Assembly: GCF_036567765.1 (NCBI RefSeq)
Contig: NZ_DATCTU010000129.1
Location: forward strand, 1-58,070
DNA from: Pseudobacteroides sp.
GTDB lineage: Bacteria > Bacillota > Clostridia > Acetivibrionales > DSM-2933
Reading direction: 5' to 3'
Length of the DNA stretch: 58,070 bases
A program made the position numbers and the translations under genes. The notes beneath the pieces were generated by a model. That model did not search any database and was not told where the DNA came from. It saw only the letters and a list, made by a program, of their open reading frames with translations. Shown one piece after another: positions 1 through 8,714 of the stretch (position 1 is the stretch's first letter; each line of letters starts with the position of its first letter).

Positions 1-30
1 AAATAACATTATATATAATAATAGTGAAAA

Positions 31-375
31 TTACAATAAGTTTGGCCCTAAATTTTTTCCACCAATTAAATGATAGTGTAAGTGGAAAACTGTCTGACCT
101 CCATCAGAACCGCAGTTATTGATCAACCTGTAACCGGTATCTTTTATACCCAAATCAGCTGCTATTTTCTTAGCTGCCATATGGATGTCTATCAGATATG
201 AGGAGGTGCTTTCATCTATTTCATTCATGCTTGATATATGTTGTTTAGGCACAATCAAAACATGTACAGGTGCTGCAGGGTTTATATCCTTAAAGGCATA
301 GACCTTGTCATTCTCATAAACTGCTGTTGATGGAATTTCTTTGTTTATAATTTTGCAAAATATACAATCGCTCAT
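31..375 (-). CDS. HIT family nucleotide hydrolase (HinT-like)
   Basis: A 114-residue histidine-triad protein, the usual length for the HinT branch. The N-terminus has the CIFCKI motif (two zinc-type cysteines). The C-terminus has the triad motif HLHYHLIGG near residues 98-106, whose histidines carry out hydrolysis of nucleoside phosphoramidates and adenylylated substrates in the cytoplasm. The gene lies 29 bp downstream of alaS on the same strand and is probably co-transcribed. That neighbourhood fits HinT, since HinT proteins can hydrolyse aminoacyl-adenylates; this link is inference. The family call is secure, the physiological substrate is not known. Confidence 0.93.
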   Translation of the reverse strand: MSDCIFCKIINKEIPSTAVYENDKVYAFKDINPAAPVHVLIVPKQHISSMNEIDESTSSYLIDIHMAAKKIAADLGIKDTGYRLINNCGSDGGQTVFHLHYHLIGGKNLGPNLL

Positions 376-404
376 GTTAAGTCCTCCTATATGCTAAGGT
401 ATGA

Positions 405-3047
405 TCAAGATTTTATCTGAGACTCAATCACCTTTATACTGTGATCCAGTGCATCTTTTATTTTAGTTACATCCTTGCCTCCGGCTTGAGCCATATCAGG
501 GCGTCCACCGCCGCCTCCTCCTGCAATCTTTGCAGTTTCCTTGATAATGTTGCCGCAGTGGATTCCTTTTTCTAAGGTATCTTTTGTCGCTGTTACAACG
601 AAATTTACCTTATCCTCAAAATTAGAAGCAATAACTACAACACCTGAACCAATTTTATTTTTAAGCATATCTGAAGTGTTTCTAAGGCCGTCCATATCAA
701 GTCCTTCATACTTGGCTGTAATGACTTTGACTCCTTTAACAATTGCAGCCTTTGACAATATATCATCAATCGAACCTGCTACCAGCTTGCTTCGCAGCTG
801 CTCAATCTCTTTTTGACCTGCTTTTATTTCATTGGTGAGAATTTCAACCTTTTTAAGGCAATCCTGCGGGGATGCTTTTAAAGCCGCTGCTACATCACCA
901 AGCAGTCTTTCCTTCTCGCTGTAGTACTGGATAGCACCTAAGCCTGTAAGGGCTTCAATTCTTCTCACACCTGCCGCTACACCGCTTTCACTTACTATCT
1001 TTATAAGGGATGCCTGTGATGTCGTTGAGAGGTGAGTTCCCCCACACAATTCCATACTGTAATCACCTATTTTTACCACCCTTACAGTATTTCCGTATTT
1101 CTCACCGAACAAAGCTGTAGCACCTGATTTCTTCGCTTCATCGAGGCTCATTTCCCTAGCTGATACAGATAAATTCTCAAGTATTTTTTGATTTACTTCA
1201 TTTTCTATTTGCTTAAGCTCATCTTCAGTTACAGGAGTAAAATGTGAAAAATCGAATCTGAGCCTGGTGGGTTCTACCAGTGAACCTGCCTGGTTAATAT
1301 GACTTCCAAGCACGTTTCTGAGTGCCTTTTGCAGCAGATGGGTAACAGTATGGTTTCTTGCTGTTGACATCCTGCTTGAAACATCAACCTTAGCAGCTAT
1401 GGTAGAACCTTTTTCAATAAGTCCCTTTTCTACCTTTCCGATATGCAGGAATTTGCCGTCAGCTGTTTTTTTGCAGTCGTTTACCTTGAAAAGTGCATTT
1501 TTTGCTTGCAGATAGCCGATATCGCCTGCCTGACCGCCGCTTTCACCGTAGAATGCAGTCTTATCAAGGATTATAACAGCATCATCACATTCTTGGACAT
1601 TGTCAACCAGTTGACCATCCTTTATAATAAACAAAATGGTGGATTCACACTCAAAATTGTCATATCCTATGAACTCAGTCTTAATTGCTTTATCTAGTTG
1701 TGAGTAGATACTTTCATCCCATCCGGCACCGTCTTTATTGCCATGTGCAATTCTAGCCGTATCTTTTTGCTTTTGCATTTCAGCTTTGAATTCATCTTCA
1801 TCTACTGAAAAACCATTTTCTTCAACAATCTCACGTGTAAGATCAAAAGGAAAACCATAGGTATCATGAAGCTTAAATGCTTTATCACCTGAGAGCACTT
1901 TTCCGCCGCTTGATTTCAACTCGCTGATATAACCGTTTAGAATCGCAAGACCCTGATCGATGGTGTGCTGGAACTTTTCTTCCTCAATTTTGATAACCTT
2001 TTGAATATAATCAGCCTTTTCCAAAAGCTCAGGATAGGCTTCCTTTGATTCGTTTATAACTACCATTGCCAGGTTGTAAAGGAATTGTCCCTCGATGCCA
2101 AGAAGCTTTCCGTGCCTTGCAGCCCTTCTTAGAAGCCTCCTTAAAACATAGCCCCTTCCTTCATTAGATGGAATGACACCATCTGAAACCATCATGGTTG
2201 TGCTTCTAATATGGTCGGTAATTACTCTGATTGATACGTCTGTCTTACTGTTGTTTCCGTACTCAACGCCTGCAATGCTGCAAACATTGCTAAGAACATT
2301 CCTTACTGTATCAACCTCAAAAAGATTATTTACATCCTGCATAATGCAGGCAAGCCTCTCAAGGCCCATTCCTGTATCGATGTTAGGGTTTGCAAGTCTT
2401 GTATAGTTGCCTTCGTCATCCCTGTTAAACTGTGTAAAAACAAGGTTCCAAAACTCAATATATCTGTCGCAGTCGCAGCCTACTTTACAGTCAGGACTGC
2501 CGCAGCCTTTGTCTTCACCCCTGTCGAAATATATCTCAGAGCAAGGACCGCATGGACCTGTACCGATTTCCCAGAAGTTGTCCTTCTTACCCATACGTAC
2601 TATTTTTTCGGCAGGTATTCCCACAGATTTGTTCCAAATTTCAAAGGCTTCATCATCATCCTCATAAATGGATATCCAAAGCCTTTCTTCAGGGATTTGA
2701 AGGTCTTTGGTAATGAACTCCCATGCCCATGGAATAGCCTCATTTTTAAAATAATCTCCAAAAGAAAAGTTGCCCAGCATTTCAAAGAATGTACCATGCC
2801 TTGCGGTCTTTCCTACGTTTTCAATATCGGGTGTTCTTATGCACTTCTGGCAGGTGGTGACTTTTTTTCTAGGTGGCTCTTCTTTTCCGGTGAAGTATGG
2901 TTTTAAAGGGGCCATACCCGAATTTATAAGTAAGAGGCTGGCATCATTTTGAGGGACAAGGGGAAAGCTTGGAAGGCGTAAATGTCCCTTGCTTTCAAAA
3001 AAACTCAAATATCTTTCTCGCAGCTCATTTAAACCTAGTTTTTGCAT
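405..3047 (-). CDS. alaS: Alanine--tRNA ligase
   Basis: Charges tRNA-Ala with alanine. The protein is 880 residues, full length for the family. In order it has the class II catalytic core (GHLRLPSFPLVPQNDASLL and the GTFFEMLGNFSFGDYFK region near the N-terminus), the tRNA-recognition helices, the editing domain with the HTVTHLL motif and the distal CGGTH zinc/editing motif, and the glycine-rich C-terminal C-Ala domain with GGGGGGRPDMAQAGG. I place the start at the ATG at 3047 (MQKLGLNEL), because AGAGGAAG lies 7 bases upstream; an in-frame start 18 bases further upstream has no such site. No T-box specifier or TGGNACC-type sequence is visible in the short upstream gap. Confidence 0.97.
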   Translation of the reverse strand: MQKLGLNELRERYLSFFESKGHLRLPSFPLVPQNDASLLLINSGMAPLKPYFTGKEEPPRKKVTTCQKCIRTPDIENVGKTARHGTFFEMLGNFSFGDYFKNEAIPWAWEFITKDLQIPEERLWISIYEDDDEAFEIWNKSVGIPAEKIVRMGKKDNFWEIGTGPCGPCSEIYFDRGEDKGCGSPDCKVGCDCDRYIEFWNLVFTQFNRDDEGNYTRLANPNIDTGMGLERLACIMQDVNNLFEVDTVRNVLSNVCSIAGVEYGNNSKTDVSIRVITDHIRSTTMMVSDGVIPSNEGRGYVLRRLLRRAARHGKLLGIEGQFLYNLAMVVINESKEAYPELLEKADYIQKVIKIEEEKFQHTIDQGLAILNGYISELKSSGGKVLSGDKAFKLHDTYGFPFDLTREIVEENGFSVDEDEFKAEMQKQKDTARIAHGNKDGAGWDESIYSQLDKAIKTEFIGYDNFECESTILFIIKDGQLVDNVQECDDAVIILDKTAFYGESGGQAGDIGYLQAKNALFKVNDCKKTADGKFLHIGKVEKGLIEKGSTIAAKVDVSSRMSTARNHTVTHLLQKALRNVLGSHINQAGSLVEPTRLRFDFSHFTPVTEDELKQIENEVNQKILENLSVSAREMSLDEAKKSGATALFGEKYGNTVRVVKIGDYSMELCGGTHLSTTSQASLIKIVSESGVAAGVRRIEALTGLGAIQYYSEKERLLGDVAAALKASPQDCLKKVEILTNEIKAGQKEIEQLRSKLVAGSIDDILSKAAIVKGVKVITAKYEGLDMDGLRNTSDMLKNKIGSGVVVIASNFEDKVNFVVTATKDTLEKGIHCGNIIKETAKIAGGGGGGRPDMAQAGGKDVTKIKDALDHSIKVIESQIKS

Positions 3048-3208
3048 TGTTATTCTTCCTCTCAAGTATTCTTATATTAATTTGCTTTTGCAACTAAGAG
3101 CATTTCAAATTTAAATAATGAACATTATAAAATAAAGCCTGGAAAATAAAAAAATGTACATTAATAAATATATAAAAGATGGCCTTTAGTGTCAAGCCTG
3201 ACGAGAAA

Positions 3209-4261
3209 TTATACTATTGCTTCAACCGATCTTTTTAATATGACTTTTATGATTGCGAAAATGGGAACAGAAATAAGCATTCCGATTATACCGAAAAACT
3301 CACCTCCAATAAGTACGGCAAGGATGGTAGTAAGAGGATGGAGGCCCAGTTTTCCTTCAATTATTTTTGGAGATATAAATGCGTTGTCAATCTGTTGTAC
3401 CAATGCAAAAATTACTATTGTCCACAGTGCTTTAATGGGTGATTCAATAAGGGCTAATGCAACTGCCGGAAGGCAGCCTAAAAATGGCCCGAAATAAGGT
3501 ATAATGTTTGCAATCCCTCCAATCAAGCCTAATATGAATGGATACTTGGAATTTATAAGAAATAGTCCTATTGCTTCCAAAATTCCTACAATGAGTGCGG
3601 TAAAGAGCTGACCCTGTATAAAGTTGGATAAAATTTCATTTACCTCTCTTCCTGTGTTAACAAGTCCGTTGCGCCATTTCCTTGGTACAAGGGACAGGAA
3701 TCCGTCCCTGAAGGACCTGGAATCCTTTATAAAGTAGTATGCAATAATAAGAGACAGGGTGAGATCAAGGAAAATGGTAACTGCTTTCATTGTGGTGTTT
3801 AAGCCTTTTGAAAGTGTTCTCATGATAAAATCCTGCACGTTGTTCGAACCGTTTTGAATCTCCTTGAGTATTGCACCCTTTATCTCCGGAGACCATTTGC
3901 TGGACTGAATATTGGATATGTAGCTGTTAAAAAGCTTCTGATATTTAGTGGTCAGCTCAGGCAGTTTATCCATAAGCTCTTTTGTGTTGCCGATAAGCTC
4001 GGGAATAATAAATATTGTCGTAGCTATGATTACCGAAGTAAGAACAAAATAGATCATTATTATACTGAGGGAACGAGGGATGTTTTTTGTCTCCAGCTTT
4101 AATACAAGAGGCTTTAAGGAGTAGGCTATTACAATTGCAATAAAAAAAGGCACGACAATATCTATAATCTTTTCTTTGTACTTTATTATAAACATGAATG
4201 TTAAAACTAAAATCAATATAATAACTATGTAAATTAGTAGCTTTCTTTTTAAATTCATCAT
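3209..4261 (-). CDS. AI-2E family transporter (UPF0118)
   Basis: A 350-residue polytopic membrane protein of the AI-2E/YdbI-PerM family. Hydrophobic segments occur at about residues 8-26, 32-52, 62-85, 150-175, 210-235, 240-262, 270-300 and 305-335, with the family-typical IIPYFGPFLGCLPAV stretch before the last segments. Family members export small molecules or ions; the substrate cannot be read from sequence. It sits immediately upstream of alaS on the same strand, the same neighbourhood as B. subtilis yrrI, which supports orthology with that subgroup. Two adjacent ATGs (4261 and 4258) follow AAGGTGG; either could be used. Confidence 0.9.
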   Translation of the reverse strand: MMNLKRKLLIYIVIILILVLTFMFIIKYKEKIIDIVVPFFIAIVIAYSLKPLVLKLETKNIPRSLSIIMIYFVLTSVIIATTIFIIPELIGNTKELMDKLPELTTKYQKLFNSYISNIQSSKWSPEIKGAILKEIQNGSNNVQDFIMRTLSKGLNTTMKAVTIFLDLTLSLIIAYYFIKDSRSFRDGFLSLVPRKWRNGLVNTGREVNEILSNFIQGQLFTALIVGILEAIGLFLINSKYPFILGLIGGIANIIPYFGPFLGCLPAVALALIESPIKALWTIVIFALVQQIDNAFISPKIIEGKLGLHPLTTILAVLIGGEFFGIIGMLISVPIFAIIKVILKRSVEAIV

Positions 4262-4317
4262 ATACCACCTTCTGGAATAGGGATTTATTGAAATGATCTC
4301 ATTATATTATGGTGTAT

Positions 4318-4362
4318 AAAGATAACGAACTGTAGATCGTGTTTATACAGTTCGTTATCTTT
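4318..4362. terminator. Perfect 17-bp hairpin, probable bidirectional terminator
   Basis: AAAGATAACGAACTGTA (4318-4334) is followed after 11 bases by its exact reverse complement (4346-4362). A run of T follows on the plus strand and TTTATA on the minus strand. It lies just downstream of the small glycine-rich gene and upstream of the AI-2E gene, so it probably ends or attenuates minus-strand transcription from the PRC-barrel operon. Confidence 0.7.
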
Positions 4363-4383
4363 TTAATAAAGTTACATAGTAAG

Positions 4384-4563
4384 TTATCTAAGTAAATCTA
4401 TTACATCGCCAAGTGCGTTGCCTGTTCTTCTGATCATGTTTCTTCCGGCTCTCATCATACGCCTTCTGCTTCTAGGCTTCATCATATCTGAATTTTTAAT
4501 CATTCCGATAGATGCACCGATTAAGCCACCTATTACTAATCCTCTGGTAAAACCGCCTCTCAT
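4384..4563 (-). CDS. Small glycine-rich membrane-associated protein (YtxH-like)
   Basis: A 59-residue protein with a short glycine-zipper-like hydrophobic segment (GLVIGGLIGASIGMI, about residues 7-21) followed by a very basic segment (KPRSRRRMMRAGRNMIRR). I use the ATG at 4563, preceded by AGAGGTGA 4 bases upstream; the longer reading to 4590 starts inside the previous gene without a good site. Only 4 bases separate it from the stop of the PRC-barrel gene, so the two are translationally adjacent. It resembles YtxH-type small proteins of unknown function. That resemblance is weak and rests on composition. Confidence 0.7.
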   Translation of the reverse strand: MRGGFTRGLVIGGLIGASIGMIKNSDMMKPRSRRRMMRAGRNMIRRTGNALGDVIDLLR

Positions 4564-4567
4564 ATAT

Positions 4568-5119
4568 TCACCTCTTTTCATTGTTTTCATTGGGAAGTAG
4601 CTTCTTTATGAGGCCGCCGCCTGTATTCTGCATTTCATCGATGGCTTCCCTATCCACTAGTATGTTTTCTTCACTGAATTCTACTTTGCCAAATAACGGG
4701 ATTATATTTCTGCCTTGAATTATATCGTAAACAAGGCAATCAGAGAGCTCAAGACCTTCGATAGTCCCTGTCTTAAAATCAAATAAAATATCTTTAACTG
4801 TTCCGAAATCTTCACCTGACTTGGAATATATACGCAGCCCTATTAGAGTGCCCTTTTTACCCATATTTTCATTTTTTTCAATTTCACTAATCTTTTTGGC
4901 ACATGAGCAATCGCTGACAATTACAGCATCTTTGCCCAAACTTAACACTTCGTCCAATAATATGGCTTTTTTGCTGATATGGCATCCGGTTCGTTCGAGT
5001 AAGATCGCTCTAACTTTTTTTAATTTGGGATAAAAAACCAAATCGCGTACTGTGCCAATTTTCTTTCCGTTATCAACACATATTACAGGTAATCCCATTA
5101 CCTCGCTATATCTTTCCAA
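4568..5119 (-). CDS. PRC-barrel domain protein (YrrD-like)
   Basis: A 183-residue cytoplasmic protein with two tandem PRC-barrel-like units. The first spans about residues 1-80 (GLPVICVDNGKKIGTVRDLV), the second about 90-165 (LIGLRIYSKSGEDFGTVKDI). PRC barrels are small beta-barrels that bind proteins or RNA, as in RimM and photosystem H subunits. Position two genes upstream of alaS matches yrrD of Bacillus. Function is unknown. The start has AGGAGGGC upstream. It is the first gene of the leftward group and diverges from the DUF1015 gene across a 150-bp gap. Confidence 0.82.
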   Translation of the reverse strand: MERYSEVMGLPVICVDNGKKIGTVRDLVFYPKLKKVRAILLERTGCHISKKAILLDEVLSLGKDAVIVSDCSCAKKISEIEKNENMGKKGTLIGLRIYSKSGEDFGTVKDILFDFKTGTIEGLELSDCLVYDIIQGRNIIPLFGKVEFSEENILVDREAIDEMQNTGGGLIKKLLPNENNEKR

Positions 5120-5187
5120 AGTGCCCTCCTATTGATTACTATTCTTAGTATTTCAATGTTCACATAAAAAAATTCATTATAAAGTAT

Positions 5188-5216
5188 TTGACTAGAATTG
5201 CATTTTTATATAATAT
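5188..5216 (+). promoter_or_regulatory. Sigma-A-type promoter for the DUF1015 gene
   Basis: TTGACT at 5188-5193 and TAATAT at 5211-5216, separated by 17 bases, about 55 bases upstream of the ATG at 5271. A TATAAT on the minus strand (plus positions 5176-5181) in the same gap may serve the divergent PRC-barrel gene, but its -35 element is poor. Confidence 0.6.
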
Positions 5217-5270
5217 TATATAAATAAATTAATATAAATTTATGTAAAGAAGATTAAGGGGTAGGGTTAA

Positions 5271-6617
5271 ATGTATAGTTTGTTTGATAAATTGGGAATA
5301 AGGGTTCCTAAAGTATTGATGCCGGTTAAAGAAAACGATATGTGTAAATGGGCGGTAGTCGCTTGTGATCAGTATTCTTCGCAACCGGAATACTGGCAAA
5401 AAGCAGAAGAAATCGTTGGGAGCAGACCATCCACATTAAAGCTGACTCTCCCGGAGGTTTATCTGGGTAAGCCTGAAGAATCAATCAGAATTGACGCAAT
5501 AAATAAAAATATGATTGAATATACAAAAAATGGCATCCTTGAAGAGCAGGAAGGTTTTATCCTGGTAGACAGAAAAACCTCCCATGCCGAGTCAAGAAAG
5601 GGCTTAATGGTTCTTATGGACTTGGAAAAATATAATTACAACGAAGGATCACAATCCCTTATCAGGGCTACGGAGCGTACAGATGTCAACAGGCTTCCGC
5701 CTAGGATCAAGATAAGGCAAAATGCAAGTCTTGAGCTTCCTCATATTATGGTGCTTATAGATGATCCTAATAAAACTGTCATAGAGCCATTGTTTGATAT
5801 GAAAGATAAAATGACATGTCTCTACGATTTTGAGCTGATGCTTGGCGGAGGACACATAAAAGGTTATAGAATAGATGACGGTAAAATTACAGAAGGTATA
5901 TTAAGTGCTATCGAAAAGCTTGCTGATCCTGAAGGATTTAAAGCAAGGTATCAGGTGGGGGATGAAAAAGGAGTATTGCTGTTTGCGGTTGGAGACGGAA
6001 ATCATTCACTTGCTTCAGCGAAAGCACACTGGGAGAATATTAAATCTGACTGTTCGGAGGTAGAAAGGGAATTGCACCCCGCAAGGTTTGCATTAGTGGA
6101 GCTTGTAAATGTTCATGATGAAGGCATAAAGTTCGAACCCATCCACAGAGTGGTATTTAATATCGAGTTAGAAGAGTTTGTTAGTAAGATGCAAAGCTTT
6201 TACGGAGACTCTTCGAAAGTAGAACTGGTAAAGTGTAGTACAAAGGATGAGATGAAAGCACAACTTGGCAAAATGAACGGCAATAGTGTCCATTGTCTGC
6301 CCGTTATAACAAGTGCTGGTTTTGGCATTATAGAGGTTCGGTGCCCAAAGTGCAATCTGGAAGTGGGTACACTGCAGATTTTCCTTGATGAGCTTATCTT
6401 AGCAGATAAAAAGGTGGAGATTGACTATATACACGGAGAAGATGTAGTTGATTCCCTTGGCAGCAAAAGCGGGAATATAGGTTTCTACCTTCCTGTAATG
6501 GATAAAAATGATTTATATAAGACTGTTATATTGGATGGCGTTTTGCCAAAGAAGACATTCTCCATGGGAGAAGCTGAGGAAAAGCGTTTTTATCTTGAGT
6601 GCAGGAAAATAGTATAA
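5271..6617 (+). CDS. DUF1015 family protein
   Basis: A 448-residue soluble protein of the DUF1015 family, full length. Recognisable stretches are WAVVACDQYSSQPEYW near residue 28, RTERTDVNRLPPR-like text near 134, and the conserved VGDGNHSLASAKAHWE block near residue 244, all typical of this family. Families of this type are annotated as uncharacterised or as putative HTH/kinase-like; no reaction is established that I can name. The start is preceded by AAGGGGTAGGG. It is probably monocistronic: its own promoter precedes it and a repeat element plus a terminator-like hairpin follow. Confidence 0.88.
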   Translation: MYSLFDKLGIRVPKVLMPVKENDMCKWAVVACDQYSSQPEYWQKAEEIVGSRPSTLKLTLPEVYLGKPEESIRIDAINKNMIEYTKNGILEEQEGFILVDRKTSHAESRKGLMVLMDLEKYNYNEGSQSLIRATERTDVNRLPPRIKIRQNASLELPHIMVLIDDPNKTVIEPLFDMKDKMTCLYDFELMLGGGHIKGYRIDDGKITEGILSAIEKLADPEGFKARYQVGDEKGVLLFAVGDGNHSLASAKAHWENIKSDCSEVERELHPARFALVELVNVHDEGIKFEPIHRVVFNIELEEFVSKMQSFYGDSSKVELVKCSTKDEMKAQLGKMNGNSVHCLPVITSAGFGIIEVRCPKCNLEVGTLQIFLDELILADKKVEIDYIHGEDVVDSLGSKSGNIGFYLPVMDKNDLYKTVILDGVLPKKTFSMGEAEEKRFYLECRKIV

Positions 6618-6685
6618 GGAAAATTATTTTATCTATAGAATATAATCTTTGTTTTATTATTATATTAAAAGTGATAAATCTCTTA

Positions 6686-6745
6686 CATTTGTCTGTCGCA
6701 AATCCCGTTGAACCGTTCGGTATTTGCTCAGCCAAATGTAAGATT
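6686..6745. repeat. 60-bp interspersed hairpin repeat, copy A
   Basis: This segment matches 20655-20714 at 52 of 60 positions. It folds as an outer stem CTTACATTTG/CAAATGTAAG and an inner stem GCAAATCCCG (6698-6707) / CGGTATTTGC (6718-6727) with a 10-base loop. Changes between the two copies preserve pairing at two positions (C-G versus A-T in the inner stem, A-T versus G-C in the outer stem). The flanks extend the outer stem: ATATTAAAAGT on the left is matched by ACTTTTAATAT on the right. Family unknown to me. Confidence 0.8.
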
Positions 6746-6781
6746 AACTATACTTTTAATATATATTAAAAGTATAGTTAA
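6744..6781. repeat. Perfect 38-bp palindrome adjoining repeat copy A
   Basis: TTAACTATACTTTTAATAT is followed directly by its exact reverse complement. It overlaps the last two bases of the 60-bp repeat. It could be a cruciform, a protein-binding site, or the scar of two nested inverted-repeat elements. No terminator-type T run follows. Confidence 0.75.
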
Positions 6782-6819
6782 GCGTCACTGTGGAAGAATG
6801 GTAGGTGGCGTTTTATTTT
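6782..6819 (+). terminator. Imperfect hairpin with T-rich tail, possible terminator
   Basis: CGTCACT and AGGTGGCG pair imperfectly (one bulge, one G-T) around a loop of about 13 bases and are followed by TTTTATTTT. It lies between the DUF1015 gene and the purine nucleoside phosphorylase gene and would end transcription coming from the left. Confidence 0.45.
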
Positions 6820-6907
6820 AATGTTCTGGAAATTATAGTGTATTTTATACTCTATGCAACAATTATATAACTTCGCAAGGAAAATATAACTTATTGGAGG
6901 CGGTACC

Positions 6908-7735
6908 ATGGATAATATGATGGTTAAAATTAAAGAAACAGCAGAGTTTATAAGTTCCAAGCTCAGTATTAAACCGGAGATTGCTATTATTCTAGGCTCT
7001 GGATTAGGTCCTTTGGTAGAACGAATAGAAGACGGAAAAGAGATAGAGTACAGTGACATACCTAATTTTCCTCTTACAACAGTGGAAGGACATGCGGGTA
7101 AATTGGTATCAGGCACCCTCGGGGGAAAGAGGGTATTAGCCTTAAAGGGAAGGTTCCACTACTACGAGGGCTATGATGTTTCGCAGGTGGTTTTTCCAAT
7201 AAGGGTATTAAAACAAATGGGTATAAACAATATAATAGTAACAAACGCAGCGGGTGGAATAAACAGCGGTTTTAAAGCCGGAGACATAATGGCAATTACA
7301 GACCATATAGGTTTATTTGCTCCTTCGGCTCTAAGGGGAAGAAATATTCAGGAATTGGGTCCTAGGTTTCCGGATATGACAAATGCCTATGACAAAGGTG
7401 CTGTGGCACTTTTCCAAAAGGTTGGGACCGAGCTTGGGATTGAAATTAAGAAGGGCATCTATGCTTATGCAAAGGGGCCTATGTACGAAACTCCCGCAGA
7501 AATATTGGCATTAAGGGTAATGGGAGCTGACGCAGTGGGAATGTCCACAGTCCCTGAGGTGGTTACTGCGGTTCACAGTGGCATGAAGGTTATGGGTATA
7601 TCATGTATAACCAATATGGCAGCTGGCATATTGAACCAGCCTCTAAACCATGAAGAAGTCATGAAAACAGCAAAGGACGTTGAGAACAATTTTGTATCAG
7701 TGGTTCTTAAGTTTGTTCAAAATTGGGATATATAG
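6908..7735 (+). CDS. Purine nucleoside phosphorylase, trimeric (PNP-I) type
   Basis: A 275-residue enzyme that splits purine nucleosides with phosphate to the base and ribose 1-phosphate. Family motifs are ILGSGLGPL (phosphate-binding serine, about residue 30), TVEGHAGKL, FHYYEGYD, TNAAGGIN, KGPMYETPAEI and DAVGMSTVPEV, and GISCITNMAAG, with the base-binding Glu and Asn in the last blocks. The usual phrase is LSGPSFETPAE; here it reads YAKGPMYETPAE, so the substrate pocket differs slightly. The start follows TTGGAGGCGGT. It heads a plus-strand group with a methyltransferase, a PfkB kinase and an MTA/SAH deaminase, which suggests purine or thiopurine nucleoside salvage. Confidence 0.93.
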   Translation: MDNMMVKIKETAEFISSKLSIKPEIAIILGSGLGPLVERIEDGKEIEYSDIPNFPLTTVEGHAGKLVSGTLGGKRVLALKGRFHYYEGYDVSQVVFPIRVLKQMGINNIIVTNAAGGINSGFKAGDIMAITDHIGLFAPSALRGRNIQELGPRFPDMTNAYDKGAVALFQKVGTELGIEIKKGIYAYAKGPMYETPAEILALRVMGADAVGMSTVPEVVTAVHSGMKVMGISCITNMAAGILNQPLNHEEVMKTAKDVENNFVSVVLKFVQNWDI

Positions 7736-7886
7736 ACCTGGCATGCCTTTAGATGAAATTAGCTATAAGTTAAATATAAAATTACTGTATTTAAAAGAAA
7801 CAATGTTTGATAATATTATCTTGCTGGTATATAATGTTTAGTGTATAAAGTTAGTTGAATTTTCAGGTAAAATTTGAGGTGTTATT

Positions 7887-8696
7887 GTGGATAAGGAAAT
7901 TCTTACTATGGAAGAAGCGGCAGAGCTTTTTAGTGTAAGCGTTAAGACATTTATAAAGCTTCTGAAAGAGGAAAAGGTTCCTGCAAGGAAAATAGGCAGA
8001 GAGTGGAGGTTTAGCAGACAGGCACTTATTAACTGGTTGTCTGTGGGAGATTCACAGCAGTACTCTGCTAGTGAGGGCGAAGTAAAGGATTTTTTTAATG
8101 ATGTTGCCTCAAAGTGGGAAGAGCTAAGGCAGGATTATTATGATGAGTCCATTAAGAATAAACTGATTGATTTGGATATAATAAATAGTAACATGCTTGT
8201 AGTGGATCTTGGGGCTGGTGATGGCTACATATCCAGGGAAGTATCCAAAATTGCACGGCAAGTAATTGCAGTGGATATTTCTGCTGAAATGCTGAAGGAG
8301 CTTAAAAGAAAAGCAGCCGGTGAAGGAATTAAAAATATTCAAACGGTTGAAAGCGATGGTCTTGAAGTTCCTATACCCGAGGCTTCAGGAGACGTGGTAT
8401 GTGCAAGTATGTATCTTCATCACATAGCTGACCCAGAACTGGCAATAAAAGAGATGAACAGGATCTTAAAGCCTGGGGGAAAAGTATTTTTAGCAGATTA
8501 TAACGAGCACTCCGATAGAGATTTAGTTGAAAAAATGCATGATATATGGCAGGGCTTTAGTGAAACTGATTTAAAAAACTGGTTTAAAGCTTCAGGTTTT
8601 AAAAAGGTAAAGCTTGAAAAGCTTGCAGGTCGACCTAAAAAGACAGATAGATCTATACCGGGTGCTGGTATTTTTATTTTAACTGCTGAGAAATAA
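7887..8696 (+). CDS. HTH (excisionase-type) and SAM methyltransferase fusion protein
   Basis: A 269-residue two-domain protein. Residues 1-52 are a MerR/excisionase-type helix-turn-helix (LTMEEAAELFSVSVKTFIKL then RKIGREWRFSRQALINWL). From about residue 65 there is a class I methyltransferase with the SAM-binding glycine motif VVDLGAGDGYISREV near residue 108, an acidic DIS at the end of strand 2, and a Methyltransf_11-type MYLHHIADPELAIKEMNRILKPGG block. The GTG start at 7887 follows GAGGTG. Target unknown; the fusion suggests a DNA-targeted or self-regulated methyltransferase. The product SAH could be handled by the deaminase two genes downstream (inference). Confidence 0.88.
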   Translation: MDKEILTMEEAAELFSVSVKTFIKLLKEEKVPARKIGREWRFSRQALINWLSVGDSQQYSASEGEVKDFFNDVASKWEELRQDYYDESIKNKLIDLDIINSNMLVVDLGAGDGYISREVSKIARQVIAVDISAEMLKELKRKAAGEGIKNIQTVESDGLEVPIPEASGDVVCASMYLHHIADPELAIKEMNRILKPGGKVFLADYNEHSDRDLVEKMHDIWQGFSETDLKNWFKASGFKKVKLEKLAGRPKKTDRSIPGAGIFILTAEK

Positions 8697-8714
8697 TAAT
8701 ATGGGGGTTTTAAG

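Noticed and set aside
405..3047. Several open frames of 60-90 codons on the plus strand within alaS
   Set aside because: They lie antisense to a clear, full-length alanyl-tRNA synthetase, have no ribosome sites and no family resemblance.
3048..3208. Possible T-box leader upstream of alaS
   Set aside because: No TGGNACC-type anticodon-acceptor sequence and no terminator are present on the minus strand, and the gap is too short for a full T-box.
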